DNA of 64,000 nt from Vermamoeba vermiformis (lineage: Eukaryota; Tubulinea; Echinamoebida), in NCBI GenBank assembly GCA_045837725.1, contig JBEWZL010000201.1, forward strand, positions 1-64,000. The letters are read 5' to 3'. Within the stretch, counting starts at the first letter, position 1; each line of letters begins with the position of its first letter. A model generated the notes under the pieces. The model did not search any database and had not been told where the DNA came from. It saw only the letters and a list, made by a program, of their open reading frames with translations. The translations under genes and the position numbers were made by a program. Below, piece after piece: positions 47,853 to 58,060 of this stretch.

Positions 47853-47980
47853 TTGTTGTTGACGACAAAGATCTACACAAAAAAAGAAAATTTCGTGACA
47901 AATCAAACCTAAGCACCTCAACTCAAAGATCATGACACTATATTTATTATAGCATTTAAAACGTTATTTATGTCATAGCA
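47853..47980. promoter_or_regulatory. Short divergent promoter, membrane protein/CCT
   Basis: This is a 128-bp spacer between divergent starts, so the membrane protein gene and the chaperonin gene must share promoter sequence. Confidence 0.4.
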
Positions 47981-50758
47981 ATGGAGTTTGATGACGCCAA
48001 GTTCGCGATCGAGTTCAATCCCAAGAATAAAGCCCAAAGGTAACGTGTCAAAAATACGACCACATATCTCATTTATGTACGAGGTATTATATTGGCCTCT
48101 TTGATTTTTTGTAATTAATTTTGAATTATTTTTTAAAATTATTGTCAGCTCGTTGGCGCGCAATGTTATGGCAGCCTCTTCATTGGCCTATATTATTAGA
48201 TCGTCTCTGGGACCCAATGGACTCGCTAAAATGATTATAGACGAACACGGAAGGTACGTACCCCACCACATCATTGTCCTTCTTAAGCTAACTTCAATAA
48301 CTCAAATTAATTAACAACGGAACCTTTCATTAGCGTTGTAATCACTGCGGATGGTGCTTCAATTTTGCGGTCATTAAAAGTGGCAGATCCATTCGCACAG
48401 CTCCTCGTACAAGTACGTATCTTCCACACTAAGAAGCATATACCTAATGAGCTCTCATAGGCCTCACTCGCTCAAGAGGTCTCGTACGGCGATGGCACGT
48501 CCTCAGTGCCCGTCATTGCTGCTCAGTTGTTGTACGTAGCGATGATACCCGTCACAATATAGTACTTCTAACTGACCGTTTTTCTACAGAGAAGAAGCCT
48601 TGTACTTGAGCAAGAAAGGAATAGACCCGATGAAGATCGTGCTGGGCTACAACAAGGCACTGAGTCACGTGACTGACTTGTTGAACGAATTTGTGGTGCA
48701 CGAATTGAGTGACTTCAACGACCCCACTCAAGTACGTTGTTAGAGATAGAGCGCATTAATTTCCTCTTGTATTGACACCCACTGCAGGTCAAAGAAGCTA
48801 TTTACATCGCGTTGAGCTCCAAGCAGACGCAACAGATTGACTTCTTGACGGATCTGCTCACCCAAGCCGTGTGCAAGGTGATGAGCAAGAAGCGTGTAAG
48901 TCATAGCACTGCACTCGCCTTCATATCTAATTTCGATAGAACTCGTCCACCTCCGCGCCGTCCAAGTTCGGGGCAGTGAAGAACGAGTTTCAAGCACGGT
49001 GTCACACTGAATTACAACGAGTGCCGTTCAGTGAAAACAAGTTCAAAGCCAGCGATATTACTGTCATTCTTTCTCCTGGACGAGATCTCACGGCTTCACA
49101 CGTTGTCGATGGTATCATCATCCCGGGTGTATCAATGACACGTGTCAAAGTGAGCACCAGAATTTTCTCTCCCATTTTATTGTTTCTCATTACCTTTTGT
49201 GCTCATTAGGAATGCTCAGAGTGCAACATTGCCTTTGTGATGCACGTGGACGATGGGACACGTTCTGGGACCGGCAGACAAGTCACCTTCAGAACAACAG
49301 ATCAGCTCAGAAACTTCAAGTCCAACGAAGAGAATGCTGTCAAAAAGCATGCGGAAAGACTACATTCCCTCGGTGTTAACGTCGTAAGTTTTATATTTAA
49401 AATCCTGTCTAAATAAGGAAAATTCAAGCAGAACACACATTGTTGTGAAACGTGTGCTAATTACAGGCCTGGTAATTTTAGCGTTAATTAATTTCACTAT
49501 CTAGTTATTCATTGCAAGCAAACTAAGCGATCTTGCAACTTATTATCTCAACTCGTTTGATATCGTGGTTTTGGATCAGATCTCGTTGCCTCAATTTTCT
49601 ATGATTAGTCAAACAGCTGGAGCGACACCGAAGCAAGATATTGTGGACCTAACGATTCAAGGCAAGTATACTATTCCACATTTTACTATTGGTCATGTTT
49701 AATCAACAACACTGAAAAACTTTTCGAGCTTGGATTGGTTGCATTATATTTTTTGCTTGCGGATCGAATAAAATTTGTGAATCTATGCAAGCTTACGAGT
49801 ATACGGAACTTCAGTTTGAGCTAACACTAATATATCCAATCACGTAGACTTGGGAAAAGCTGATCAGCTCGGGGTAACAGCTGTATCTGGTCGGGAATGT
49901 TCCGTTCTGACTGGCTTGCCATACAATGATAAGGTACAGCGTTGTTATTAGGCAAGATTAGAAAATGAAGATACGGATGCGAAATTGCGCAAAGACTACA
50001 CTTTCGAAACTCTGTTCACTAACGGTGCTTGAACTGCAGGTCTCGCTCGTTGTGCACGGCACCACGCCACAAAACTGCGAAGAGATTCATCGCTCCATTG
50101 ACGACGCGCTGCAGACGTTGCGTGCCTTGTCTCACGGCGATATGGTTGGCAACTCAAAGACTCGAGGGCGCGGAAGACTGGTGCTTGGCGGAGGATGTAT
50201 TGAATTCAATCTAGCCATGCGCATGCGACTCATTGCGAATGAAACTGAAGGCATCGAGCAAGTAAGTCAGACCACATCCGCTAGTAGCTGCTGGTAGCCT
50301 CGTTACCTTGCTTGAATCAACGAATTGGACTCCATCTAACGCTTGGAATCGTAGTTTGTATTTCATTCGTACGCAGAATCGCTGTTATCAGTGCCTAAGG
50401 TGCTCTCGGGAAACGCCGGATCTGATTCAGACGTGACAGGTGTGCAGACAAGCAAGAGTTGTCATTCATGTTTAATGCAATCTTAACCTTCTTTCTGAAT
50501 AGTCCATGACCTAATCCAGTTCTGGAACGAAAAGTCTTGTGATTATGGAGTGAATGAGCGCGGACAAGCTGCGAACATGAAACAACTTCGCATTTACGAT
50601 GTACTGACAGCCAAACAAAGTGTATTTCATTTGGCAACGACAGCAGCATGTACGATTCTAAAAGGTATTCTATTTAATGCGATATACCCTACTGTAGACT
50701 AATCCTAGCCTTTAAAGTGTGCGAAACCGTCAAAAAATCAGATCTAAATCAGAAATAA
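47981..50758 (+). CDS. CCT (TCP-1) chaperonin subunit, delta-like, divergent
   Basis: This is a group II chaperonin subunit that folds actin, tubulin and other proteins in the cytosol. About a dozen exons join from MEFDDAKFAIEFNPK to a stop at 50758. Motifs are SLGPNGLAKMI, ITADGASIL, SYGDGTSSVPVIA, NIAFVMHVDD, VSLVVHGTTPQNCEEIHRS, LVLGGGCIEFNLAMRM, YAESLLSVPKVLSGNAG and HLATTAACTILK. The last three exons are at about 50353-50440, 50504-50669 and 50709-50758. The delta subunit fits best, but it departs from consensus at NDGAT (here ADGAS) and GDGTT (here GDGTS). Subunit identity is moderate. The 3' part was later duplicated at 53967-54486. Confidence 0.82.
49136..49147 (+). promoter_or_regulatory. 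TGACACGTGTCA palindrome in a CCT exon
   Basis: An exact copy lies in coding sequence (SMTRVK) directly before a 5' splice site of the CCT gene, unlike the other copies, which precede 3' splice sites. Confidence 0.6.
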
Positions 50759-50890
50759 GTACGGCAACTACAAGCAACGCTTCAACGACGCCAGTTGTTG
50801 CGATAGAACGTGCAGCACAGAGAGGCTCAGATTAGTGGAGCTCTCTGGAGTGGAGTGCAGGAGAAGGACCAGTGATGCAGGAACAATAAT

Positions 50891-51068
50891 TTAGGCCTGC
50901 TGAGGTGCCTCGCGATTGTTGAAGAAATGGGTCGTAATGATCTTGATGAATTTAATTTACCATCAATATTGGTCCGGCGTTGCTCGCGCGTACCCGGAGC
51001 TGGTGTTGATGCAGCCAATTGCTGGATGTACTCGGTGGTAGGATCTGCGCTCGCTGCCTCAACAAACC
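50891..51068 (-). CDS. Possible small spliced ORF, unknown
   Basis: On the minus strand an acceptor near 51069 opens a frame FVEAASADPTTEYIQQLAAS ending before a GTAAATT donor near 50963. A second piece (HFFNNREAPQQA, then stop) ends at 50891. The composition looks protein-like, but I find no start exon and recognise no family. It may be part of a short gene or chance. Confidence 0.2.
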
Positions 51069-52172
51069 TATAACTCTTCTCGGCCCTTTATAGTTTGTAG
51101 TTACGCTCGACAAAAAAAGTTTGTTTGTCATTTGTACTGGCCTGCTCTTTTCTGATTGGTCGGTTGTTTTGTTACAAGCTTTTTTGGGCGTCTCGACCAA
51201 AATTACATTTAATCCTCTTACAAGTGCGCAACAAGACTCAATATATTTCGGACTCTTAGTCCAATATACTCGGAAGTGTCATGTCCAGCAGGCCGGGAGT
51301 TGCTCTTCAAATCTTCCTAAAGTAAGCTTTATCTTGGTATAGTATCTTTCTGGCCTCTAATAGTTCAATTAGAATCCTCATACGCCTGTTTGCCGTTGCT
51401 CCTTCAAAAATAAAGCCAATTCGAAGCTTTACTGGTCGCTCCTGATCGAGGTCAATACTCGCCAAGTACCTTGGTAAGTTTTTAAATAATATTCAGTTGC
51501 CAAAAACATATGTCAAAACTCATTGAAAAGCAGAAAAAGCAAACGCCATAATTTCGTAAATTCAGGAAAGCGAAATTTTTCAGATCCTGAATCTTTTGTC
51601 GCTTTCGTCGTTGAAATATTGGGACATCTATACTATCTGTCATGACATTCTCCGCTTTTAATTGACGGTATTCAAATCATTTTGATCGCTCGAAGACTTC
51701 GCGTTTCAAACTCGATCTTGCGGGTGTTGAACTCAGATTACGTCCTATTCCTCTGCTAACCACGGAGAGGTTTTACGATAAATTTGATCTAGTGTAGTAG
51801 TAGACATTTGAGAGATCGTTGCTTCGGAGTAGTGTACCATGTGGTAGCAACGGTCTTCCCCGATTCAGATGAGTGTTTTAAACCGCGACCAGGCACTCAA
51901 CTCCTTGGCTACATTCTGTGCACATCCACTGCTACTCTGCACATCCACTGCCATTGGCTTTATCCGTTCTGTTACGCACATTGCCGAACCCCAGCCAGTA
52001 GTAAGTAGGCAACAGTCAAATAGCAATGGTATCAAATAATAGTACTCGTTAGTTGCTGACATTCTGATGTAGGTCCTACAAATCAAGTGGCTACAGTCGT
52101 CTCCCCGATCAACATACCGCGAACAAGCCAGACAGCGAAGGCCGTGGGTGGGTCACGCCAAAAAGAAAAAGA
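51069..52172. other. Gene-poor stretch, no clear gene
   Basis: About 1.1 kb holds no feature I can support. A plus-strand ATG near 51281 opens MSSRPGVALQIFLK before a GTAAGC donor, but the following sequence soon stops. Another open stretch at 51808-52008 lacks a recognisable product. A possible splice acceptor near 52073 would extend the next gene upstream in frame. Confidence 0.4.
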
Positions 52173-52820
52173 ATGATTGGTAGTATGTATCGACAACAAG
52201 AAGGTGTTTTCGGAGCAACGATTTCGCGTTTTAGTCACTTACCAAGGCACTACGGTCACAAGCGCAGATTTCGGTGTGTACAACCAAAGATGAACTGCCC
52301 AAACTGCAATCACTTTATCAACATTCAACGTGCCGAAGAAGAGCCTCTCTCTACCGAATACGCCTCTGTCGAGCAGACCCAAGTTGGCTACATGATCTTC
52401 GTCTCCCTTTTTGTTGGCTTCGCAGTATGCGTGTTGTTACGCTTGTTGCTGAACCCCGTTCAGTTGTACACAACGTTACTGGCGTTAGCGTTGTCAAATG
52501 GGTGCGATGCAACAGACCTCCTGCTTACTCTGATGAACTGGAAGTCTCCATCAATCACCGGCTTTCTGGATGCTCGACCTCTCTTCTTTTACTTCACGGA
52601 ACTCCTTCGAGTGATTTGTCCCGCGCTGGCATTCTTCACGTGCTACGTAATCACGGCACCTCGTGTTGCCGAAGTGCTAGCGTCAGAGTATGGCCCAATA
52701 GACTTCGTACTCAAGCCCCTCTCATGGACACTCGCCGTTATGGTAGTTGCCTTGCCCCTGTGGATATGCACAAGAATGGTGTATGCCTTTTGTAAAAGAA
52801 ACAAACGCAAGTATTTGTAA
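52173..52820 (+). CDS. Four-TM membrane protein with CxxC motif, unknown
   Basis: This open frame has no recognised family. It starts at ATG 52173 or, more plausibly, at ATG 52290 (MNCPNCNHFINIQRAEEEP), which puts a CPNC zinc-ribbon-like motif at the N-terminus. Four hydrophobic segments follow: VGYMIFVSLFVGFAVCVLL, LYTTLLALALSNG, LRVICPALAFFTCYVIT and LSWTLAVMVVALPLWIC. It ends in a basic tail (KRNKRKYL). The frame stays open upstream of 52173 to about 52080, so an additional exon is possible. It lies in the gene-poor patch between the CCT gene and its duplicated tail. Confidence 0.55.
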   Translation: MIGSMYRQQEGVFGATISRFSHLPRHYGHKRRFRCVQPKMNCPNCNHFINIQRAEEEPLSTEYASVEQTQVGYMIFVSLFVGFAVCVLLRLLLNPVQLYTTLLALALSNGCDATDLLLTLMNWKSPSITGFLDARPLFFYFTELLRVICPALAFFTCYVITAPRVAEVLASEYGPIDFVLKPLSWTLAVMVVALPLWICTRMVYAFCKRNKRKYL

Positions 52821-52898
52821 TTGAATAAAGTCGTATTAAATTCAGTGATTACGAGTTTGAAGGTGATGCAGATTAAGGAAAGCAGGATTTTATTTACA

Positions 52899-53222
52899 TT
52901 ATACGGTTTTCTTTGACTCTCTCCGAGCATTAATAATATTTATAAGATACAAGTTTATACTTGCGCCTTGTGTGATAAACTCCACCGTCGGATCTTGGTT
53001 CTCATCGATTTGTTTTGGTGTTGCTAGCTCAGGCTTTTTTTCAATAATACTCTTCCTCACACAATAATTGAACATTGCTTTTGACTCTCTAATATGAACA
53101 GTATCGCCGTCTCGAAAGCTCTCTTCCTCGAACAATAGACGCCAGCGCCGACTACCAATGAAGGCAGGTAACCCATTGTGATAATATGCTCGTGCAATAA
53201 ACACATATATCTCCTCTGTCAT
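52899..53222 (-). CDS. Tandem-duplicated small protein, copy 1, unknown
   Basis: This is a 107-residue protein from MTEEIYVFIARAYYHNGLP to INARRESKKTV. It has a mixed alpha/beta composition with Trp/Arg-rich SRRWRLLFEEESF and a conserved HIRESKA. It has no signal peptide or TM and matches no family I know. It is the same length and mostly the same sequence as the next gene at 53466-53789 and has the same orientation. The open frame extends upstream of the chosen Met, but the homology between copies begins here. Confidence 0.6.
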   Translation of the reverse strand: MTEEIYVFIARAYYHNGLPAFIGSRRWRLLFEEESFRDGDTVHIRESKAMFNYCVRKSIIEKKPELATPKQIDENQDPTVEFITQGASINLYLINIINARRESKKTV

Positions 53223-53465
53223 GTGGTGGAATTTTGGCTTCCTAAAGACTAGTCTTGTAGAGACAACAAATAAATAGCGATTAAGTTTAGTTTCATTTGC
53301 AGACGGTTTGAACAAAAACTGAATTGCTACAGCGACGATAGTATTATTCATCATAAATGATGTACCGAATTAAATTAATTGTATTGAATTAACAGCAATG
53401 GTCAGCGATCACCAGTTTAAATTGAGGCGGATACGGAACTAAGCTAATAATTAATTTATTCGGCA

Positions 53466-53789
53466 TTACACGGTTTTCTTTGACTCTCTCCTAGCGTTAA
53501 TAATATTTTTAAGATACAAGTTTATAATTGCGCCTCGTGTGATAAACTGCACCGTCGGATTTCGGTTTTCCTTGATCTGTTTTGGTGTTGCTAGCTCAGG
53601 CTGGTTTTCAATAATACTTTTCCTCACCGAATTATATAACATTGCTTTTGACTCTCTAATATGAACAGTATCGCCGTTACGAAAGCTCTCTTCCTCGAAC
53701 AAGAGACGCCAGTGCGGACTACCAACGAAGGCAGGTAGCCCGTTGTGATAATATGCTCGTGCAATAAACACGTATATTTCCTCTGTCAT
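53466..53789 (-). CDS. Tandem-duplicated small protein, copy 2, unknown
   Basis: This is the paralogue of 52899-53222, again 107 residues from MTEEIYVF. By eye, amino-acid changes include I/V, RR/PH, D/N, KK/NQ and D/K, concentrated in the second half, while YYHNGLPAF and RRESKKTV are unchanged. The upstream open extension differs completely from that of copy 1, which supports the Met at 53789 as start. Unknown function. The pair is isolated from other genes by short AT-rich spacers. Confidence 0.6.
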   Translation of the reverse strand: MTEEIYVFIARAYYHNGLPAFVGSPHWRLLFEEESFRNGDTVHIRESKAMLYNSVRKSIIENQPELATPKQIKENRNPTVQFITRGAIINLYLKNIINARRESKKTV

Positions 53790-53966
53790 GGTGTCCAGTT
53801 TAAGTACTTTCTTTAAGTGGGGTAAAATGAAGAGCACGTGATCCAAGTCTTTTTCGCAGCGTTTTTGGGAACTGGGGAAGTACACCACAAGTGCGAGGAG
53901 TAGCCGTTTACAGGTAACTCTTCTTTTTGGAATCAAACCACCGAGATGTTGAGGTATCACTTCGCA

Positions 53967-54486
53967 ACCACATCCGCTATTAATATCTTGCTTGAATCAA
54001 TGAATTGGACTCCGTCTAACGCTTGAAATCGTAGTTGATATTTCATTCATACGCAGAATCGCTGTTATCAGTGCCTAAGGTGCTCTCGGGAAACGCCGGA
54101 TCTGATTCAGATGTGACAGGTGTGCAGACAAGCAAGAATTGCCATTTATGTTCGGATGCAATCTAAATCTTTCTTTGTGGCTTAATGCAATTTTGAAACG
54201 AAAAGTCTTGATTGCGAGTGAATGAGCGCGGACAAGCTGCGCGCATGATCCTACTGCGAATCCACGATGTCCTGACAGCCAAACAAAGCGTATTTCATTT
54301 GGCAACGACAGCAGCGTGTATGATTCTAAAAGTCGTTTTTAATTGATGCGATCTGCATACCTTGTGCCCTTCTGGAGATTATTCCTTGTCTTTGAAGCGT
54401 GCGAAACCGTCAAAAAATCAGATCTAAATCAGAAATAAGTACGGCAACCACCAGCGATGCTTCAACGACGCCAGTTGTAGCGATAT
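53967..54486 (+). pseudogene. Duplicated 3' end of the CCT gene, decayed
   Basis: This segment is clearly homologous to 50271-50806 at the CCT 3' end, in the same orientation and still containing intron sequence, so it arose by DNA-level duplication and not by retroposition. The first exon-like piece is well kept (FHSYAESLLSVPKVLSGNAG). The next, which in the real gene reads HDLIQFWNEKSCDYGVN, has lost coding structure, while FHLATTAACTILK-region sequence is still recognisable. No upstream CCT exons accompany it, so it cannot encode a chaperonin subunit. Confidence 0.85.
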
Positions 54487-54832
54487 AAAGAGCAGTACGA
54501 CGGAAAAGCAAAGATTTTGCTCACGAATCTCCGCAGGAGATTTAATTGTTAGCCAATCATTCGCGTTCAGTCAAGAAATTTCTGTGATTGACACGTTTTG
54601 TGACATGGAGGCGGTTTTTTTTTATCGCTCAACTAAAACACTACCACACTTGTTATAGGGGACTATTAGTAGGTCTCTGCTCATTCTGTAACAAAAACCG
54701 AGTTTCATTTCGGATTTCCTTTCAGGAAAAGATCTTCCATTCCCAATTATCTACGTTATAAATTGGGTGTTATAAAGCTGTAGTGGTGATAATATTTATT
54801 GGTTATATTTGTATATTTAGAAGATTAAAACA
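54487..54832. other. Upstream region of the G-alpha gene
   Basis: About 346 bp without a gene; it carries a T-run near 54620 and AT-rich sequence before the ATG. It presumably holds the G-alpha promoter and leader. Confidence 0.4.
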
Positions 54833-56872
54833 ATGTGTGACTGTTTCAAAGGAAGATCAGCTGCTAGTTCAGACATTGATAAAGCGCTTCAAAAAGCCAA
54901 GAAAGATGCCCAATATAACATTAGATTACTACTATTAGGTAAGAAAAAACATGTACATTCAAGAAAGTGAATCTTTTGCTCGTGTCAAATTAAATTATTT
55001 TAATTTCTTCAGATGTCGCGATATTGATAATCTTTTATTTGCTTATTATTTGATTTTACGAGCTAATAATGATTCATAAAATTGACCGTGCTTGTTTGCT
55101 CATTAGGCATCGGTGGAAGCGGAAAATCGACGGTAGCCAAGCAATTAAAAATCATTTATAACAACGGATTCAGCAGCCAGGAATTATCTGATTACAAAGC
55201 CGTATTGCAATTAAACACTCTCAAATCAATGAAAACGTTGGTTCAGCAATGTAAAAAGCTTAACCTCAAAATTCCAAAGGATTTGAAGGTAAGCGTTGCG
55301 ATAATCCGTTTTTGACACATCCGATGTGTCACACAATCAAATAGGGCTAGCGAATTAGTTATGACGGAAATTGACAACAATAATATAATATATCTTTTTT
55401 TAAAAAGAAACAAATTGCGTGCACAATTCAATTCATTTACAAAATTGAACAGATTTTGACGGAGAGTTTTACTCCTGCTCTCTCCGCCATGAATAATTAC
55501 ATAAATTGAACCCGTCAGTATTTTTTATACACTTTTAAGCTCACTATTACGTATCAAACTTCAATTCTACGAACCCAAACCGACCCGTCGATCCGTCACA
55601 TTTCCTGACTTTATATTTGCTCTAATATAGGATGCGGTTGATTATTTCGAAGCTATGAACCCGCTGACCACTCAGCTCGATGAATCTATTGTCCCCAATA
55701 TTAAAAAGCTTTGGAATTGCGAATCCATTCAAGAAGCCTACAAAAAGAATTACAACATCACTATTCCCCCTTGCACTCAATAGTACGTATTATTTGTCTT
55801 TTTACATTATCCTATATCGGGCAATTTGACATCACAGAAATTAATATTTAGCAACGGACTTCAAGATCCGATCTGGGCAAAATTTAATTTACTTGTATGA
55901 CAGTTGCTTTGAAAATGTCGATCGAATGGCAAGCCCCGATTATGTCCCCGACTATCAAGATATTTTACAAGCCCGTCAGAGAACTACCGGCATCATTGAA
56001 ACTTACTTCAAGCTCGAAAAATATACTTTCACGTAAGCGGATTCGGCAAGCAAACAACGTTTGCTAGTAATATGTTATCGAATACACGTATTTAACGTGC
56101 TTCTATTTATTTCTATAGCGTTGTTGACGTTGGTGGTCAACGAAGTGAAAGACGAAAGTGGATTCACTGCTTTGACCAAGTAACAGCACTGTTATATTGT
56201 GTTGCCATGGATGAATGTACGTACAGCTATTTACATATATTAGACTATTCATAATGCAAAAATAGAACTCTGTGATTTGTAAATTTAATTTGAATGCGTG
56301 TTTTACGCTCAAATCAACTTGCTCTGTAAACATTACTAATCGTTTAATTAAAATAGACGACTTGATGTCAATCGAAGACGAGACTGTAAATAGAATGCAC
56401 GAATCACTCAAGGTCTTCGAGGTAAGCTAATCGAGTTCTATTTTTAGATTTCTTCGGGTGTACTAATCTAATTTACTCGCAGGAAACAATCAACGAAGCT
56501 TGGTTCAAGAATACTTCAGTTATTGTATTCTTAAACAAGGACGATTTGTTCAGAAACAAGATTAAAGAAGTAGATTTAAACGTTTGCTTCCCCGACTACA
56601 CAGGTAAGTGTTTGGTGCTCGATCTCTCTTTAATTTGCAATTGGATAAAAGTATATGCTTATAATCGTTACCTTATAGGCGGAAAGGATTACGACAAAGC
56701 TAGGGACCATATTAAGAGCGTGTTTGCGTCGAAGAACCAATCCCCTGAGTCCAAAACTTTGTACATCCACGTTACCGTTGCCGTCGATACCGACAATATT
56801 CGATTCGTATTTAATGCCGTCAAGGACATTATCTTCTCAGAGCGCTTGAAGAACTCTGGCCTCATGTTTTAA
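54833..56872 (+). CDS. Heterotrimeric G-protein alpha subunit
   Basis: This is a membrane-anchored GTPase that relays signals from receptors. The start [14 protein letters not shown] gives cysteines for palmitoylation but no Gly at position 2 for myristoylation. Exons join to about 350 residues: P-loop GIGGSGKST (canonical GAGESGKST, so the Glu is Gly), the helical domain, switch I with ARQRTTGI, switch [23 protein letters not shown] (canonical NKKD), and TVAVDT in place of TCATDT. The C-terminus ends NSGLMF and so lacks the Cys four from the end used by pertussis toxin in Gi-type subunits. All domains are present and about ten exons are used. The AT-rich introns and base composition differ from the left half of the window. 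Confidence 0.92.
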
Positions 56873-57396
56873 ATATTATTATTTTATTTATGCGCATTTA
56901 TTGCAATGCCTTCAGCACTGCTCGTAGTCTGATAACAAAAGACAGCCCAAATTTTGTTGTAATTATAACCTCTTAATCTTAAATAAAGACTCTTGTACTT
57001 ACCTGTTTGAGCTCGATCAGATGCCACCACACCAGAGTTTATCTCGCGAATATTTGCTTCGTCATTGGTGACCAAAAGAGGTTGTGTATTGCATACAGCA
57101 GACTAAAGTGCACTACAATGAAATAGTGCACCAACATGAAGGGATCGACTAATTGGCGGTTGAAAGTACACCTCCTGTTTCATATGAAGAACCAAAAGTA
57201 GTAAATATTGTTGTTTACAGTACACCGGTGTACGCGCTAACTCTGGGGTCGCCGCAACAAAAAAAAAAAAGAGTGATTAACATTTGCCTCCCGCCTCCCT
57301 AACTCCGAGGGAGGAAATCGGTTGCCCTTTTTTGTCCAGCGTATTTTTTATCTTTCCTCCCTCTACGCTCCGAGCTAGCACAGTTAATAATATACA
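56873..57396. other. Intergenic region before eS30
   Basis: About 524 bp of AT-rich sequence with an A-run near 57261 and C/T-rich stretches near 57286-57365 before the ribosomal-protein start. Pyrimidine-rich leaders are common for ribosomal protein genes; no specific promoter element is assigned. Confidence 0.4.
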
Positions 57397-57700
57397 ATGG
57401 GTAAGACTCGTAGCAGATGCGTACAGCAAGATTACAGGCTATTACGATGAAAATACGGCGATACAATTTTTTTAGTCTTCGATTTGGATCAGTTACTGAT
57501 TCTCGATTCAAATAGTCAAGCACGGTAACATCAACAAGGCCGGTAAGGTCAAGAACTCTACTCCCAAGGTTGAGCCTAAGGATAAGCACAAGCCCCCTGT
57601 TGGCCGTGCCAAGAAGAGACTTTTGTATCAAAAGCGCTGGGTGAACCAACCCGCCACCGGCAAGAAGAAGGGTCCCAATGCTCAAAAGCTCCCTCAATAA
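57397..57700 (+). CDS. RPS30: Small ribosomal subunit protein eS30
   Basis: This is a short basic ribosomal protein. The first coding exon is only 4 nt (ATG G, 57397-57400). An intron of about 115 nt ends at AATAG, and exon 2 from 57516 gives [20 protein letters not shown], then [14 protein letters not shown] and [25 protein letters not shown] and [10 protein letters not shown] match the eS30 signature, while the end GPNA is conserved. It is encoded alone, with no upstream ubiquitin-like (FUBI) domain as in animals. Without joining the tiny first exon there is no start codon. Confidence 0.93.
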
Positions 57701-58060
57701 GCGCGTAATGTAAGAAAGTAACAAAATAAACTAAATAACAATTTAGTTGCAATATTTTTTTGAAGATTATCATAATTATTATATTTAGCTTCTGAGGATA
57801 ATGTGGCAATCTAGAATAATTTATAAACAACGATTGATGAAGTTGCGTAAATAATATTGTTCATGTCGTAAATTTCTTGTTGTTTTCGCAGATTCGTTCT
57901 TGCATTGTGCAACGCAAAATGCCTCGTGCGACAAACGAAGAAAATTGAGCAAATTTTCATCCAAAGCTCTTGCAAAATCGACACCATCGCCTAATTATAA
58001 AACTATGTCTTTTGTTGAATTTTATTTTACAACCAGATCGCATCTCCACACAAGACAACA
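57701..58060. other. Intergenic region before phosphatidylserine synthase
   Basis: About 360 bp of AT-rich spacer with the eS30 3' end and the leader of the next gene. I see no additional gene. Confidence 0.4.

Noticed and set aside
50271-54486. Two similar ~530-bp direct repeats that looked like long terminal repeats of a mobile element
   Set aside because: The repeated sequence encodes the last CCT exons with their introns, and there are no TG/CA ends, polymerase genes or target-site duplications visible.
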